Source: Manis javanica (taxonomy: Eukaryota > Chordata > Mammalia > Pholidota > Manidae). Taken from it: 64,000 bases of DNA. The stretch covers positions 153,586,401 through 153,650,400 of the forward strand of contig NC_133158.1 of NCBI RefSeq assembly GCF_040802235.1, written 5' to 3'. Position 1 is the first letter of the stretch. Each line of letters begins with the position of its first letter. Both the position numbers and the translations under genes were made by a program. Below the pieces are notes generated by a model. The model saw only the letters and a program-made list of their open reading frames with translations, did no database searches and was not told the origin of the DNA. This document shows positions 47,031 through 61,000 of this stretch, one piece after another.

Positions 47031-49485
47031 GCCCAAGAATATTTCTTTGTTCATTCCTTCGTGTTTTTAACAAAGTAAGGGTCATATAATAGTAGGACTG
47101 TCAATGTTGTGTGTTTTTCAGTTACGAATTTTGAATCTACATTAAAAGCTATAAGTGCAAGCAAAATCACACTTTATACGTGGTTTGGGAGAATATCAGA
47201 TACTGGTGGAAAGTAATCCCAGAATTAAATTAGAAAATTTTCACACCTTCTCCATTCTTGATTCCTAAAGAAGGAAATTAATTTTGGAAAGAAAAACATA
47301 GACAAGTCTTTCTTAATTTCCATAATAATTACTTTTTTCCAGTTTAAAAACATTTTCTAATTAAAAATTTTTATCTTGTTATCTTGAGAGGAATTATTTT
47401 TTCCAATCCCCTTAATGTCTCATGTTCTAATATCCAACCACCAGGTGGAGACCAAACAAAACTGATAAAAGTATTCCCTCTGTTTTCGGCTCTACACTGA
47501 ATTTGAGCAATTCCTTAATCTGAATCAGAGGCACCGATAATTTTTTCCTCTTGTGAATAAGACAGTGACCTCTTAGGAAATAAAACCTTACAGATCAAAG
47601 ACCACATGCAAATTCAAGACAACACAATTTTTCAAAGAAAAAAATTCATGTGTTCAAATTAACGAATTTTGAAATAAAATTGGGAAATGTGCAATTTAAT
47701 TAAGTCTATTTTCAGGCAACAGTTAGAGGATGAGTGACATGAAGTAGAGAAAAACAGCAGCAAAAAAAAAAAAAAAAAAAAGAGGAAGCAAGCAAGCAGA
47801 CGCAGACAGGCCTACGCAGAGCGAAACACCGAGTGGTTGAAGGCTGAGCTGGAACAGGAGCATGAGCTGAGTCTCTGGTTGTCTGTGCTGAGGCCAGAAC
47901 CTTTTTGATCCTTCTTCTTGTCCCTGGGCATGGAGGGTGTCCAGCTCAGCAATCCCACAGGGTTCTTGCAAAGGTGGATTAACCTCCAAGCATCCCCTTT
48001 CTGAACTAGGAATTGGGTCTGCCTTTATTTGCAAACTTCAAAGTTTAATGTTAAAATGAAGATTTCTTTTTCTTCCAAACCTGAAAGATTTTTCCACTCC
48101 ATGTAAAGAAATCACTTGAATTTTTTTAATTTCCCTTTTTATAACTTAGAAGTGTGGTCTCTGGAGGAGGGGGAGATATTTAATACAAGCAGTCAGGTAG
48201 CCCAATGTCTACTTTTGTCTTTAAGAGTTTCTCATTCCATCATATTTGGAAGTTACAGTAATTCAAGTGGCCATATAACTGTTCTGAACCTTATTGTCAA
48301 TCAAACCTATTTTCTATGTGTGTTTGTGAGAGTCATAGTGGGTCACATGCATGTTGCCTAATGAGAGCCTTGGGAAGATGTTCTGTGATAGGAACACAGA
48401 CAAAATTTCCCTTCTGGGAACACAAGGTAACAGTAGACCCAGCTTCCTGCCTCTTGAGGGATCCAAAAGTTTCAGTCACTACAGCTCACCACAAAGAAGG
48501 GGAAATGGCCCGGTGTCTGTAGTTTACTTCTCCTTATTTACCAGGAACTTGAATGCAATGAAATGAGGAGCCAGCTCCTAGGTACAGGCAGAGCTTCTCC
48601 ATAAGGGTCTCACTGTTCCGATGAAATGTCTAGCCAACTGTCTGGCACAGTTGTTACTGTAACTAGTAAGTAATGGGGGTTTTGGAACCAGCCTCATTGT
48701 TTTAGAAAAGGCTGTCTCATGGGTATTGTGAATCACCACCCCTTTATCATATATGAAGCTTTTGTCAAATTACATCATATGACAGTTGGTAGCCTTTTGA
48801 CAAAAGTGCAATGGCATTCACCTTTCTTCCTGTATCACCTGGGATTAAAAAAAAAAATAGACCAGAAAAGGAAGCTAACACTCTTCTTTAACAAGTATCT
48901 ACTTACTTCTTGAAGAGCCTTAAAACAACCCAAGTCACCTCACTGGATGCCAGCTGTGTGACCCTGGGCTGCTCGTTCCATGTGCCTGGGTGTCTGATCT
49001 AGATGTGGAGGTGCGGCCTCGAGTCTGTGCAAAGATGAAGAAATGTTAGAAACTTTATTTACCTTTTCTCCATCTGGAGTTTGAGGAAAAAATATTAAGC
49101 TTTACTAATATTTAATATCTGGATCAAGAGAGAACAAGTGTATAATTTATAAATGTATAAACATGGGTAGTACATGCTAAAAATGTTTTACTCTTAATGG
49201 CATATGATCAAAAAAGTGTGGAGATTACTGATCTACACCTTTTGAAGACTCAACTAGATTTAGTGTTTTTTCAAATTGCTGGTTGCAAGCTACTGTTGGG
49301 TTGTACAATCAATTTGGTGAAATTTTAAAGAATGAATAAAATAAAATATAAAATAGTGCATTGCTCATAGTAAGAATTAAGTATTGTTCTGTGTAATTTT
49401 TCAGACAAACATGTGTGAGTATTGGGTTCCGATATAAAAATGTGTCTCCTGTAGTGGCTTACAGTTTTAAAAAATTGAAAGCAAC
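47031..49485. other. Unique intergenic stretch
   Basis: Contains a 20-base A-tract at about 47761-47781. I see no gene, RNA gene or clear repeat. Confidence 0.45.
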
Positions 49486-49489
49486 TGGA

Positions 49490-49675
49490 CTGGAGCAGTG
49501 GTTCTCAAAGTGGACCAGTAGTAGCATCTTAGGGGAACTAATTAAAAGGAAAACCCTGCCATCCCATGCCAGACGTACTGTATCAGAAAAGTGAGGGTGG
49601 AGCCTGGCCACTGCGATTTAACAAAATGTTGCAGGTGATTCTGAAGAATGCTAAAATTTAGAGCCACTGGCTTGG
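49490..49675 (+). mobile_element. MER5/Charlie-type fragment
   Basis: 'gcagtggttctcaaagtgga', 'agcatcttaggggaacta' and 'ttgcaggtgattctgaagaa' follow a hAT-Charlie non-autonomous element. Subfamily unclear. Confidence 0.7.
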
Positions 49676-50044
49676 AACACCTCAGGACTTAGCCAGTTAC
49701 AAGAATTTAAGACTCTGTTAGATACTTGTTCAACTAAGGCAGTGTTTCTCTGACTTACCTGATCAGAAGAATGAGCTGGCTGACTTGAAAGTACCTCAGA
49801 GATTCTGAGCAAGCAGGCCTGCCGTGCCTGCTGTGGGACCTTGGGATCTCTTTCTGAACCAATGTCTCTGGTGATTCTTGTGACCGACCAGTCAGCTTTG
49901 GGTGACACTATGGAAAAATGTGGAGATGAGAGAGAGTCTGTGGAACATAACTGTGTTACAGAGCAGAAACTGTGTCACGTCAAACTCAGGGAAATAAACA
50001 GTTCAAACCAGAACCTAAGAAGCTAAGAATTGTGGAAACATTCC

Positions 50045-50461
50045 TGTCTTGCCAATGGGTTTCAGCTCTGGGTAAGTTCACTATGGATTCAATGTGACCA
50101 AAGAAATGACAGTAGAACGTTCTTGGAGTGATAGGGTTGTACCCAACTTTATTTCCACGGTGGCAGGTCAATCACTAAAATCTCGTCCTCTCAGAGCTAG
50201 TCTGCATGCCGCAAGCCAGTCTCTGCCTCTGGGCCTCTCTGTCCGTACAGCAGTCCCAGTCTCTGTCCTCAGCACTGCCACCACTCCAGCCTCTGCTCTG
50301 CTCTCCTGCAGCCTTGCAGCCATGCCACCGTGTTGCCCAGAGCACGGGGCAGGGCTCTTTATATAGAGTCAATAATGACACATTGCCCACATGTGTGTAG
50401 TAAGCTAGCCGACCAGTGCCAGGTGAGAATCCTGGCCACAGGAATCTTCACTTTATCCACA
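50045..50461 (-). mobile_element. Solo LTR (family X), minus strand
   Basis: 417 bp; reads TGTCTTGCC..TTATCCACA on the plus strand, the reverse complement of the LTR X ends. Flanked by an exact ATTCC duplication (50040-50044 and 50462-50466). TATATAAAG and AATAAAG are present in its own orientation. Confidence 0.93.
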
Positions 50462-50469
50462 ATTCCTAA

Positions 50470-52385
50470 AATGAATGGAATGACCCTTTTCTCATTTTGA
50501 ATAAGCTGAGGCTGAGATTCTTTTCTGAAAAGCTTGCTTTGGAGTTTGTATAGCACTTCAGCCCTAGCACAGAAGTGCAGGCTCGAAAGTGCTCACTGAA
50601 TGAGCCTCATATGCCTAATGTAGTCCGTAGGCAAAAGGCCCCAGCTCCTGGACTCAGAGAGTTTAGGTGTTGGAGATGTTCTCAAATTCCTTCATGGATG
50701 AACCAGGCAAATTTCAAATACATTTGGGGACTAGAGACCCCACTTTCAAAAGTAACTATCACAGTCAACTTAGTTTTGCTACTACTGAAACTACTGTCTG
50801 GTTGGTTGTAACTAAAAATGAAATCTTTGTGAATTAGAAAAACAGTGTCTGCACATTATAAACCTACTCAACAAAAATGTGTATAAAAATTTGAAAATCC
50901 TTTGACACCCCAATCCCATTCTCAGCTGTACACCCCCAAGTAATCACTGCTTGTTTGAAGGATACTTTCTTTTTACTATACATATGTAAATGTAAAAACA
51001 CTTTAAAAACAGAAGTATTATTGATGTCATTTATAATTTTTCAGTACACAGTAGTTCATGGATATGTCACTGTATCATTACATATCTAAACAATTCTATT
51101 GAACACCAGTAGATTTTAAATGTTTAATTTGACATTTACCAAACTTATTTGACCTTAGAACATTTAAAAAATTTGGATGTATTTTGACCAAATATCCAAA
51201 AGAACTCAAGGCAGACAATATGTGCTTGGAATAAAGGAGACAGCTAAATTATGTGTCCTTAATAGACTAATGCTGTAAGAAATGATATCAATTTAATCGA
51301 TAGCATTAAGAAATTTTTATAGCAGGAGGATTAATAATAAAAGTAAAACATAATATCATTGTATTTTACGAAGAACAAAGTGTTCTGAGATTAAGTGACA
51401 TGTTTTCATTTTATGTTTTGTTATAAAATGTGACATAAAAACAAAATAAAGATAGCATTTTGGGGTTATTTTATCACATAATGTAATAGCTGCAATACTG
51501 TTTTGAAATAAAAATCTTGTATATGATAAAGTATCAGATCTGTTGCTATATGTTGTCTCATAGCATAATGTAAAAGAATCTTCTCATTTTTTAATGTAAG
51601 AACACCGCAACTAGGGAAAAAAACACATTTTACAGTATTATGTATTCTTGATTTAGATGCTCTAAAAATCCTTAATTGTATGGTTGATTGCTCTCTGCTG
51701 ATTTTTCTAGAAATTCATGGGTACGATCATTCGTTTTTATGTTGATGGGTACAATCATTCATTTTTATGTTACATTTAGAAATTCATGGGTACAAACCAT
51801 TTTGCTTTTTTTATTTGCACAATGCTTTTGAACAACATGGTTTTTCATTGGAAACTATCTTCTTTCAGCCTTTGGCCCATACAAGAAAACCTTTATAGTA
51901 TAAGTGTTTAATAATACCATAAACATCAAATAGCTTCAAGTGTGCATGGCAGTTTTGACATAAGACATCTGGCATGGAGTGGAGCAGTCTGCAAGCAGAG
52001 AAGGATGTGGACGGAGACAGGCAGAGGTCTGAGCTTCCCAGGCACTTGCACATGAGCTATTTTTCTCCTGCAATTTCCTAGTATTCTGGAGTAGGAAGCA
52101 ACCTTAGTATTTGCTGAAGATTTGTGGTTTAGGAGACAATTGTTATATCTAGCAAGGGAATACATAAATGCTAATAAGGTGCTAGAGATTTAAGTTTTGG
52201 GTCAATTTGTGCTGATACCAGAATCAAACTCCTGGGTATGGATTATTGAGCCCAGTACTCAGGACCAGGAGAGCATATTCTTCCACTGAAAAATCTGCTT
52301 TAATTCAATTAATACTGAGAGTGAGGAAGAGAGAAAATAACATTCCATCATGTTCAATGAGGCTTTATAACTTTCTTTTACAGTC
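50470..52385. other. AT-rich unique stretch
   Basis: Apart from the short tandem array at 51716-51800 I see no feature. Confidence 0.45.
51716..51800. repeat. Imperfect 28-bp tandem repeat
   Basis: 'atgggtac(g/a)atcattc(g/a)' followed by 'tttttatgtt' occurs at about 51717 and 51745; a third partial unit with the 'agaaattcatgggtac' lead-in starts at about 51778. Confidence 0.8.
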
Positions 52386-52394
52386 TACAAAAGC

Positions 52395-52515
52395 AGTTTT
52401 CTACATGTTATTTCATTCAGCCCTTAGAAACAGGTATTACTGCCATTTTACAGATGAGGAAACTGACACTCAGAGTGGTGAAGTGATTTGTGCAAGTCCC
52501 TAGAATTCAAACTTG
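52395..52515. repeat. MIR-like fragment
   Basis: 'ttatttcattcagcccttag' then 'attttacagatgaggaaact' and 'gtgaagtgatttgtgcaagt' is a typical MIR. Confidence 0.8.
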
Positions 52516-53440
52516 TACTTATTTGTTATCAAAGCCTATGCTTTATGCACCAAGGCAGGATTTCCTGTGCTTCAGTCATTTGCCTACCATTAAAATTTCT
52601 GTTGCATGTACTACTAAAATTGACTAATTTTAAACAATTTTTTACATAAGCATATTTTAAAAGGAAATTTTATATTAGTGATCTTCAAAGCAGGGAATGA
52701 AGACTTTACAAAGGGAACCATGCAAGGATAGTTTTACGGCAATTGATTTTCAAATCCATAACTTCCATAAGTACTCTTAACTAACAAGTCTGCCTGGGAA
52801 TGTGCTCTTCCCTTCTCCCCTCTCCCCATCCTGTTCTTACAATGTGGCTTTGCCCTGGGGGATAAAAACCTCTGGGGTTCAAACTAACAGAGAATTTGAA
52901 GTATAAGCTTAGCTACTGACTGGGTCATAAGTCCTTCTGCAAGACAGGAGTTTCTCAATTTTTGATCTTGGCAAAATTGAAGAAGGACATAATTGAGTTT
53001 TCAGCTTGTTGATCATAGAAAATGATATCTGACAAGAGTGTGTGGATTTTGAGAGATAACTCAAATGAATTCAAAGATCAATGTTGCTATAACAAAATTC
53101 CCATTCCCATCTACTTCTATCAACAAAGCTTTTCAGTGCTGACATGTTTAGAAAGGAAAAATAGAAATGGAATTGATGCTAAATCTGTTTCATTTGACCA
53201 GTAATATTCATAAAGGATATACCAATCAACTTAAATTATCAGCAATATTCATCTTATTAAGATAGGTGTTTCCAGTACTGCTTTTCTTTTTAAGTTTGAA
53301 ATTTATTATGCTTTTCAATATATTTTGGTCTTTGATCAAACGTATGCTGATGTAATTATAATGATACAGTGATAACTAAACTGAGAAAGGAAATGTAACA
53401 CCTAGAACTTAATGGTCATGGGTAATAAAAATTGTCTTAC
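52516..53440. other. Unique intergenic stretch, nothing recognised
   Basis: No gene or repeat supported. Confidence 0.45.
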
Positions 53441-53441
53441 C

Positions 53442-54290
53442 TGTTCAGGCTGCTATCATAAAAATACCTAGACTAGATGATTTACAACAGCACAAATTTA
53501 TTTCTCACAGTTCTGGAGGCTGGGAAATTCAATATTGAGGAGCCTGCAGATTTGGAATCTCATGAAAACTTGTTTTCTATTTCATGGACAGCCATCTTTG
53601 TTGTGGAGGAAAAATTTTCTTCTATGCTTTGAGGTTCTTTTTGCTGGTTAAATTGACATGTGACATGTGACAGATTAACAAGAGAAAATCAAATTTAATT
53701 TTATATGTGAGAAACCCATATACATGAGAAGTTTGAAGACAGAGAGGTATGTAAAAATGAGGTATACGTGCCCTCTTGAGCTAAGAAATGGGATAGGAAC
53801 GGGGGCTCCACAGGGGAGGAGGGCAATTCCCAGGGCAATAAGAGGAGCAGATGTTTGGTCATTAGATGTTTGCCCTGCCATACAGATGGGCCATTTAGAT
53901 AAAATAAATTTTTTTTAATAACTCTCCTTTTGGGAAAAGACCCCAGTTTAAGTTTTCCTAGGTAGTTAAGGGAGGGGCAAAAGCTTCTCTTGAGTCTTCA
54001 GTGTCTCAGTTTTCTTCACCTCAAACTAATCCACATGCTTAAGTGGCACATTTTGGGACAGCCTGCTCTTGTCTCTTACATCTTCTTGTATCTCTTGGAA
54101 GGGGTGAGGGGTCCCTCTGAAGTCTCTTTTATAAGGGCATTAATCCTATTCATGAGGGTTCCACTCTTATGACCTCATCACTCGCCAAAGGCATCATCCT
54201 TAATACCATCATATTTGGGAGTTAGGATTTCAACATATGAATTTGGGGGTGAGGGGTACTCAAACATTCAGACATTCAGCCTATAGCCAA
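53442..54290 (-). mobile_element. MaLR LTR, minus strand, with an internal insertion
   Basis: MaLR blocks at 53442-53605 ('tttctcacagttctggaggc') and 54080-54290 ('gagttaggatttcaacatat') are separated by about 470 bp of foreign sequence at roughly 53606-54080. The inserted piece ('cagattaacaagagaaaatc'..'ctcttgtctcttaca') has LTR-like features but I could not name it or find exact duplications. Confidence 0.7.
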
Positions 54291-54365
54291 AGTGTATTAG
54301 CAGAAGCATATTTTTATTGCAGCAAGTAGAATAGGGTTATAAAGGCTTTCAGGATTAAGAATATA

Positions 54366-54597
54366 TTACATAGGGTCAGGGCTCTTTACCACAATATATA
54401 ATGGAGCAGCTAATTCTCTGTTTAGCAGTTTGGGGGAGGGCTTTCCTGTGTTCTCAAGGATACTTAGCAGCATTCCTGGACTCTGCCAGGTAGATACCAG
54501 TAGCACGCCCCAAGTTATGACAACCACGAATGTGTCTAGATTTACCGAAATTCCCTTGTTGGGCAAAATTACTAGTAGTTGAGAACTGCTGCATTAG
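54366..54597 (-). mobile_element. MER20 (hAT-Charlie), minus strand
   Basis: 'gatacttagcagcattcctg', 'agataccagtagcacgcccc', 'aagttatgacaaccacgaat' and 'agttgagaactgctgc' are the inverted MER20 sequence. Confidence 0.88.
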
Positions 54598-54774
54598 TTT
54601 ATAATTTTGTGGCAAGTAAGATAGAAAATAGGAATTTAAGAGAAAAGGAACAATATGCCATTTCTGCCTGTTAAAGAAGAGCTTGTTCATTTTTAGTTGA
54701 TAATAGATACCTAACCGATTTAGATCCTACTGCTCCAAGTCACCATATACATGCACAACCAGTTTTCCTTGCTG

Positions 54775-55170
54775 TTGCGGGTTGAATTGTGTCCCTTAAA
54801 AAGAAAATATTGAAATTCTAACCCCTATAGCTCCAGAATATGACATTATTTAGAAATAGGATCATTACAAAGATAATCAAGTTAGAATGGGGTTATTGGG
54901 TTCTAATCCAGTCTGACTGGTATCCTTATAAATAGGGGAACTAGAAAAAAGACACAGACATACACAAAGGATGGCCATGTGATGATAGAGGTGGAAATGG
55001 GATGGATGGAGCTGCAAACCAAGGAGTGTCAAGGATTGCCTGTCACCACAAGAAGTTGGGAAGACGTGAGAAAGGTTGCTACCTGGAGTCCCCAAAAGAA
55101 TGTGGACCTGCTGACACTTTAGTTTGGACTTCTACTCTCTAAAACGGTAAGGCTATACACTTCTGTTGTT
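54775..55170 (+). mobile_element. MaLR LTR (MLT1-like), plus strand
   Basis: 'gggttgaattgtgtccctta', 'gacattatttagaaatagga', 'tgactggtatccttataaat' and 'gacacagacatacacaaagg' are MLT1 blocks in order. Confidence 0.85.
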
Positions 55171-55339
55171 TTCCAGTTACCCTGTTTGTGTTTTTTTTGT
55201 TATGGTAGACTTTGTAAACTAATATACTTGCTATAAAAATAAAATAATAAAAATAAGACAATGCCCTTTAATGTTATTATATTCCAGCAAGTTGCTTAGG
55301 AGTCTCCTGAAGACAGGCCTGAGTCTCACCATCTCTTTT

Positions 55340-55862
55340 ATTAAAAGGGAAGAATAGCCCATGTTTGCCCACGTTCACAGCAGCATTATCTGCAGTAGAC
55401 AGAAGGTGGAAGCAATCCAAGTGTCAATCGAGGGATGAATAGATAAACAAAATATGGTATGTACATACAATTGGATATTATTCATACTTAAAAAGGATGG
55501 ACATTCTGAAACATGCTACAACATGGATGAACCTTGAGGACATCCTAGTAAGTGAAACAAGCCAGTCACAAAAGGACAAATAGCATATGATTCCACTTGT
55601 ATGAGGTACTTAGGGTAGTCAAATTCATAGAGACAGAAAGTAGAATGTTGGTCGTCACAGGACGGGGAGGGAAGAATGCGCAGTTATTGTCCAAGGGGTA
55701 CAGAGTTTCAGTTCTTCAGGATGGAAAGAGTTCTGTGGGTAGATGGTGGAGATGGTCAGCACAAAGATGTGAGTGTGCTTAATGACACTGACCTGTACAC
55801 TTAAAAATGGTGAACATGGTAAATTTTATGTTGTGTATTTTACCACAATTAAAGAGAAAAAG
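55340..55862 (+). mobile_element. Old L1 3'-end fragment, plus strand
   Basis: 'cacagcagcattatctgcag', 'aacatggatgaaccttgagg' and 'gtgtattttaccacaattaa' belong to an old L1 3' region. Confidence 0.75.
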
Positions 55863-57005
55863 ATGAGTTGTCAATGGTAAGAGAGATGTTAGAGGTATAA
55901 TAACACAAAATTGAGGGGACCTAGGCATGCAGATTGGAAGTTAACTGAAATTTGAATAACTCCCTAGGTGAATCAATACTATTTTTTGTGGGATAAATGT
56001 CTACACAACACCTAAAGTCATCCCACAGGGTGGGAAACTACATCATGTGATAACTTCTCATAAGAAGAGATGTAAGCCACACAGAGCCAGAGACAGGGTT
56101 TGGACCTAGGCCCTTTACTCTAAGTCTAGTATATTTTCCTTATAGCACAAAATAAATTTATTTTGAAATAATCACACCGGCTGTTAGGTATTTGAGCAGA
56201 GAAGAAGCTGTGAGCCCCACTGCCGTCTGTTAGGTTGGTGGTTGGCAGTGAAGCATTCTGGGGTGAAGGATAGAAAAAGAAAGAACTCTTGGACGTTTGA
56301 GTTTCCAGGAAGTCAGGGAGCTTCAAAACAAAAGTAAACTGCCAAAGAGAGAGGCAGTAACCAGAAAAAATAAATACGGTCTCTATTTTATCATTACAAT
56401 GTAATTGAGGAAGAAAAATAAATATCCACACTTGAAATTTACATATTGTGGGCCTCTTAGAAAACTTAAGTTATTTGATAGCTGTCTGTTTTATTCCTGT
56501 TTGAACATTCTGGGGGCCATGCAGCATGAGCAGTCATTCAGGGATAGCTGGAGACAGATGCTCAGAGGCATCTAATCTAGAATTAGAAGCAGGGAAGGTG
56601 GGGGATGATTTTGTTAGGTGTGAATGAGAATAGTAGACTATTTTCAGAACAAGTATTATTTGGAACACTGTTTTTACGCCTGGGTTAGAAGATGCATTTT
56701 AAATATGGGCTTAAACTTAGTTTCAAAATTGTCTTTAAGCAGGGATTGTATATATAAATTGAATGCTGGGCTCATTATAAATACATGAAGGAATGATCGG
56801 ACACTGTATCTGCTAACATGATGCAGTATGAGGTGTAAAGCACCGCATAGGAAGCTTCTTGCCTATAGTGTGGAACTTGGATCTAAGCAGGCCTCTGGAG
56901 GTGACTCCTAGTGACAGGAATGGGGGAGGGAGGGGAGAGAAAAGGCTCTATAATGACATTTGAGCTGAGATTTCCTTTAAAATACTTCAGCAAAGAAACA
57001 AAAGT
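55863..57005. other. Unique intergenic stretch, nothing recognised
   Basis: No gene or repeat supported. Confidence 0.45.
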
Positions 57006-57014
57006 AAAAGGAAT

Positions 57015-57668
57015 ATGCATTAGTTTCCTGTGGCTGTCGTAACAAATGGCCTCAAACTTGGCCGCAAATAAGAGAAATGTGTTCTCTTTCAGTTTGGAGG
57101 CCTAAAGTACAAAACCAAGGTGTTGGTAGAGCTACACTCCATCCAAACACTCAAGGGGAGAAATGATTGCTTGCCCCTTGCACCTTTCACCGATTCCAGG
57201 CACTCCTTGGTTTGGGCTGCGTCACTTGAGCCTCTGCCACTTCTAAGGCAAAACTCCCTCTATCTCTTTCTTTTTTTCCCCCTCCTATTCTTACTTTCTA
57301 TTTATATCTCAGCATTTTTCATCATAGGCAGGAAAAATTAATCATGATGCTTGTCCCATGTCTCTGCTCTACTTCAAAATGAGTATTATAGCCAGCATAT
57401 CAAGAAAATGCCTAAACACAGCTCTCACTCCGCCATCTTGAACCCCGTCCTCCTTATCTCTTTCTTTTAAGGATACATGTGATGGCATTTAGAGTCCACC
57501 TGGATAATTCAGGATAAGTGCCTCCTCTCAGTCCTTAACTTTTGCTATACCTTTTGCTATATATGAGCTAATATTTACTGTTTTGCCATATGAGGCAATA
57601 TTAATCACAGGTTCCTGGGATTAGAATGTGGACATACCTTTTGGAGGGCCACCATTCAGCCCACTATA
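57015..57668 (-). mobile_element. MLT1-like MaLR LTR, minus strand, expanded
   Basis: 'ttagtttcctgtggctgtcg' to 'gggccaccattcagcccact' are the ends of an inverted MLT1-type LTR. At about 650 bp it is longer than usual, so an internal insertion is likely. Confidence 0.65.
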
Positions 57669-57699
57669 GAATGGAAGGCAAAATCTTAATAATTGGTAA

Positions 57700-57975
57700 A
57701 TTTTATTTACTTATCCAACTTTATGAGAATTAATTGAACAAATGTAATTGTATATATTTAAAGTGTAGAACATGATTTGATGTATCAATTCATTGTGGAA
57801 TGATTATGAGACTGAGATAACTAACATAGCCATTATTGCACCTAGTTAACTCTTCTTTTTTGCTTGTGGTGAGAATGTTTAAAATCTACTCAGCAATTTT
57901 CAAGTGTACAATGCTGTATTATTAACTATATTCACCATGTTATGCATTAGGTTCTCAGAACTTATTCATCTTGAT
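57700..57975 (-). mobile_element. L1M 3' UTR fragment, minus strand
   Basis: 'gtatatatttaaagtgtaga', 'ttgtggaatgattatgagac' and 'caccatgttatgcattaggt' are an antisense L1M 3' UTR. Confidence 0.75.
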
Positions 57976-58084
57976 AATTGACGAAGTTGTGTAATGGGCC
58001 TATACAAGTTTTAGTTTTGGGTAAGTTTGGCAAATTTCAAAATTAAAACAAATTGTATTTGTACCTCTGGCAATGAACGAGTAA

Positions 58085-61000
58085 CTGAGACCAGATTTAA
58101 CCCTCTTCCATAAACAAGTAGAAAGCTGGACAAAATAGATGAAACAACTGTTTCCAAACACTGGACAAAAGGCAATGTGGAACTGTGACTGCTGACAGCA
58201 GGAAAATAAATTCAATGAGCCCCATAGTCACCCTAGCTTTCTGTATAGAGGTAATTTCCAGATCTCTGCATTGAAAGGGAAAACTCAAATAGGACACAGC
58301 AGTTTCAGTGAATTGGGAAGACTGGCATTAGAGTTTGGGGAAGCTGAGGTGGTTGTAATTTGAAGGAGAGAGTGTGGAGGGGAAGGAGCTGAATGGAGAT
58401 ATAGCTCCAGAAAATTGTGCATGGGTCCCACTGAGTGTATTGCACAACAGCAAATTGTACATACATACAGCAAACTTACATGAGACAAGGCAAAGGACCA
58501 CCTGGAGCTGAAAGAGAAATGTCCCAGAGTTCATTTTGGATTCTAGTCAGAGAACATAAAATCCTCACTGAACAGCCAGACCTTCTGTAGAGACCACAGA
58601 GGTGTCATACCTTAGAAGTGGGACTGAAATAGATCCAGAGTAAAGGCTACTCTAGACCTGCTTTTTAAAAAGCTTAAAAATCAGCCTCAAAAATATAAAC
58701 CTTATCCTCAATTTACTTAACTGGCTGTCAGAACAAAGTCTGACACTTTTTTATGGAAGTTAACAAAATCTAGTAATCGAGAATGTAAAATTTATAATGT
58801 CTAGTATCCAAATACTACTAGACATGTGAAAAAGGAAAACATAGTCCTTAATCAGGAGAAAAGTAAACAGAAACAAAGTCAGAAATGGCGGTCAATGGAA
58901 TTAGCAGATAAGGACTTCAAAACAGCTATTATAAATGTGCATAGGGATTTGAAAGAGAACATTAATATAATGAAGAGAGAAATGGAAAATATAAAAGACT
59001 TTTTTTATAAAGGGCAGGTATAAAAAAAACTCACAGTTAACAATGTACTTAATGATGAAAAACTAAATGCCTTTTCCCCTAAGACTGGAAACAAGAGAAG
59101 GATGTCCTTTTCTGTTGAATATTTTACTACAGGTTCTTTCAGTACAGTAAAGAAAATAACAGGAGTTGATTAAAGAAATTGGGATTGGAAAAAGAGTAAA
59201 TCTGTCTGTATTCACAGATTACATAATCTTGTATGTAGCAAATACTAAGAAACCCTCACCCTCCCAAACACACACACAGACACAACTGCTTCAACTAATA
59301 AATGAATTCAGCAAGGTTACAGGCTGTGAGATCAATAAATAAAAGTACTTACATCTCTATATACTAGTAAAGAATAATCTGAAAATGACCTTGAAGAAAA
59401 TTCCACTCACAAAAGCCTTAGAAAGAATAAAATGACTAGGAATAAATTTAACAAGAGAAGTGCAAGAATGGTACACTGAAAATTACAAAATATTGGTGAA
59501 AGAAATTAAAGATCTAAATAAATGGAGAATCCATGTTCATGGAATAGAAGCCTCAATATTATTAAGATGACAATTCTCCCCAAATTGATCTACATATTCA
59601 ACATAATACTTATCAAAATCTCATCAGATTATTTTGTAGAAATTAATACACTGATTCTAAATTTTAATGGAAATGCAAAGAACTCAGAATACCAAAACTG
59701 TTCTGAAAAAGAACAAATTTGAGGGTTTAAACAGTCCTATTTTAAAACTTGCTATCAAGCTGCAGAAATACAAAGCTACAGAAATCAAGACAGTATAGTT
59801 TTGGTATAAGGAGAGACATACAGATCATGGAACAAAATTGACAGAAATAGGAGTTACATTTACATTGTAAGTGTTTTACATCTATAGTCAATCAATTTTG
59901 CCAAGGGTGAGAAGGTGATTCAATAGAAAAAGTATAATATTTTCAATTGGAATCCACATGCAAAAAGTGTAAATTCAAATTCTTATCTCATACTGTATGC
60001 CAAAATTAACTCTAAATGGATCATAGACCTAAATCTAAATGTAATGCTAAATATATAAAATTTCTAGAAGAGAACAAAGGAGAGAATCGTCATGACCTTG
60101 AGGCAGGCAAGTATTTCTTAGAGTAGACTCAAAGAAGAGGAAACACAAAAGGAAATTCTGATAAATTGTATTTATCAAATTAAAATGTCATACTCAAAAT
60201 GAAAAAGCAAGACACAGGCTGGGAGAAAATGTAATACCTATATCTGACAAAAGGCTTTATACAGACTATACAAAGACATTTTACAATGAGACAGTAAGGA
60301 ATTAAACAACCTAATTAAAAATGGGCAAGAGAATTGGAGAGATGCTTCCCAAAAGAAGACATATTAATGACCAATAAGCACATGAAAAGATGCTCAACAT
60401 CATTCATTATAAGGGAAATGCAAATTAAAATCACAATGAGACACTACTATATCCTCATTTGAAATTAGGGAAAGACAATTTTCAAGTCCTGGAAAGGGTA
60501 TGGAGCAACTGGAATTCTCAGTGAGAAAATAAAGCATAAACACTTGGGAAAACATTTTGGCTGTTTTTATAATCAGGTTAACTATACACTTACCATGTAA
60601 ATCATTCCTAGGTATTTATCCAAGAGAACTGAAAACAAAACAAAGATGTGCACACAAACGTTCATGCAGCCTAATTCATAATAGTCCTAAAGAGGAATCA
60701 GTCCAAATATTCATCAACACTGATTGGATAAATTGTGGTACATCTCTACAATGGAATACCACTCAGCAATATAAATACATGAATTACTGATAGAGCACTA
60801 TATTTGAATCTCCAAAATCATTGCACTGAGAAAAAGAAGCCAAGTCCAAGAAAATTTATTCTACATGATTCTATTTATATGAAATTCAAGAAAGGGAAAT
60901 CGAAAGTGTAAAAAAAACCCAGCCTAGGGCAGGGAATGGGTGGGACTCAACTGCGAAGGGAATGAAGAAACTTTCTGAGGTGATAGAACTGTTCATCTGG

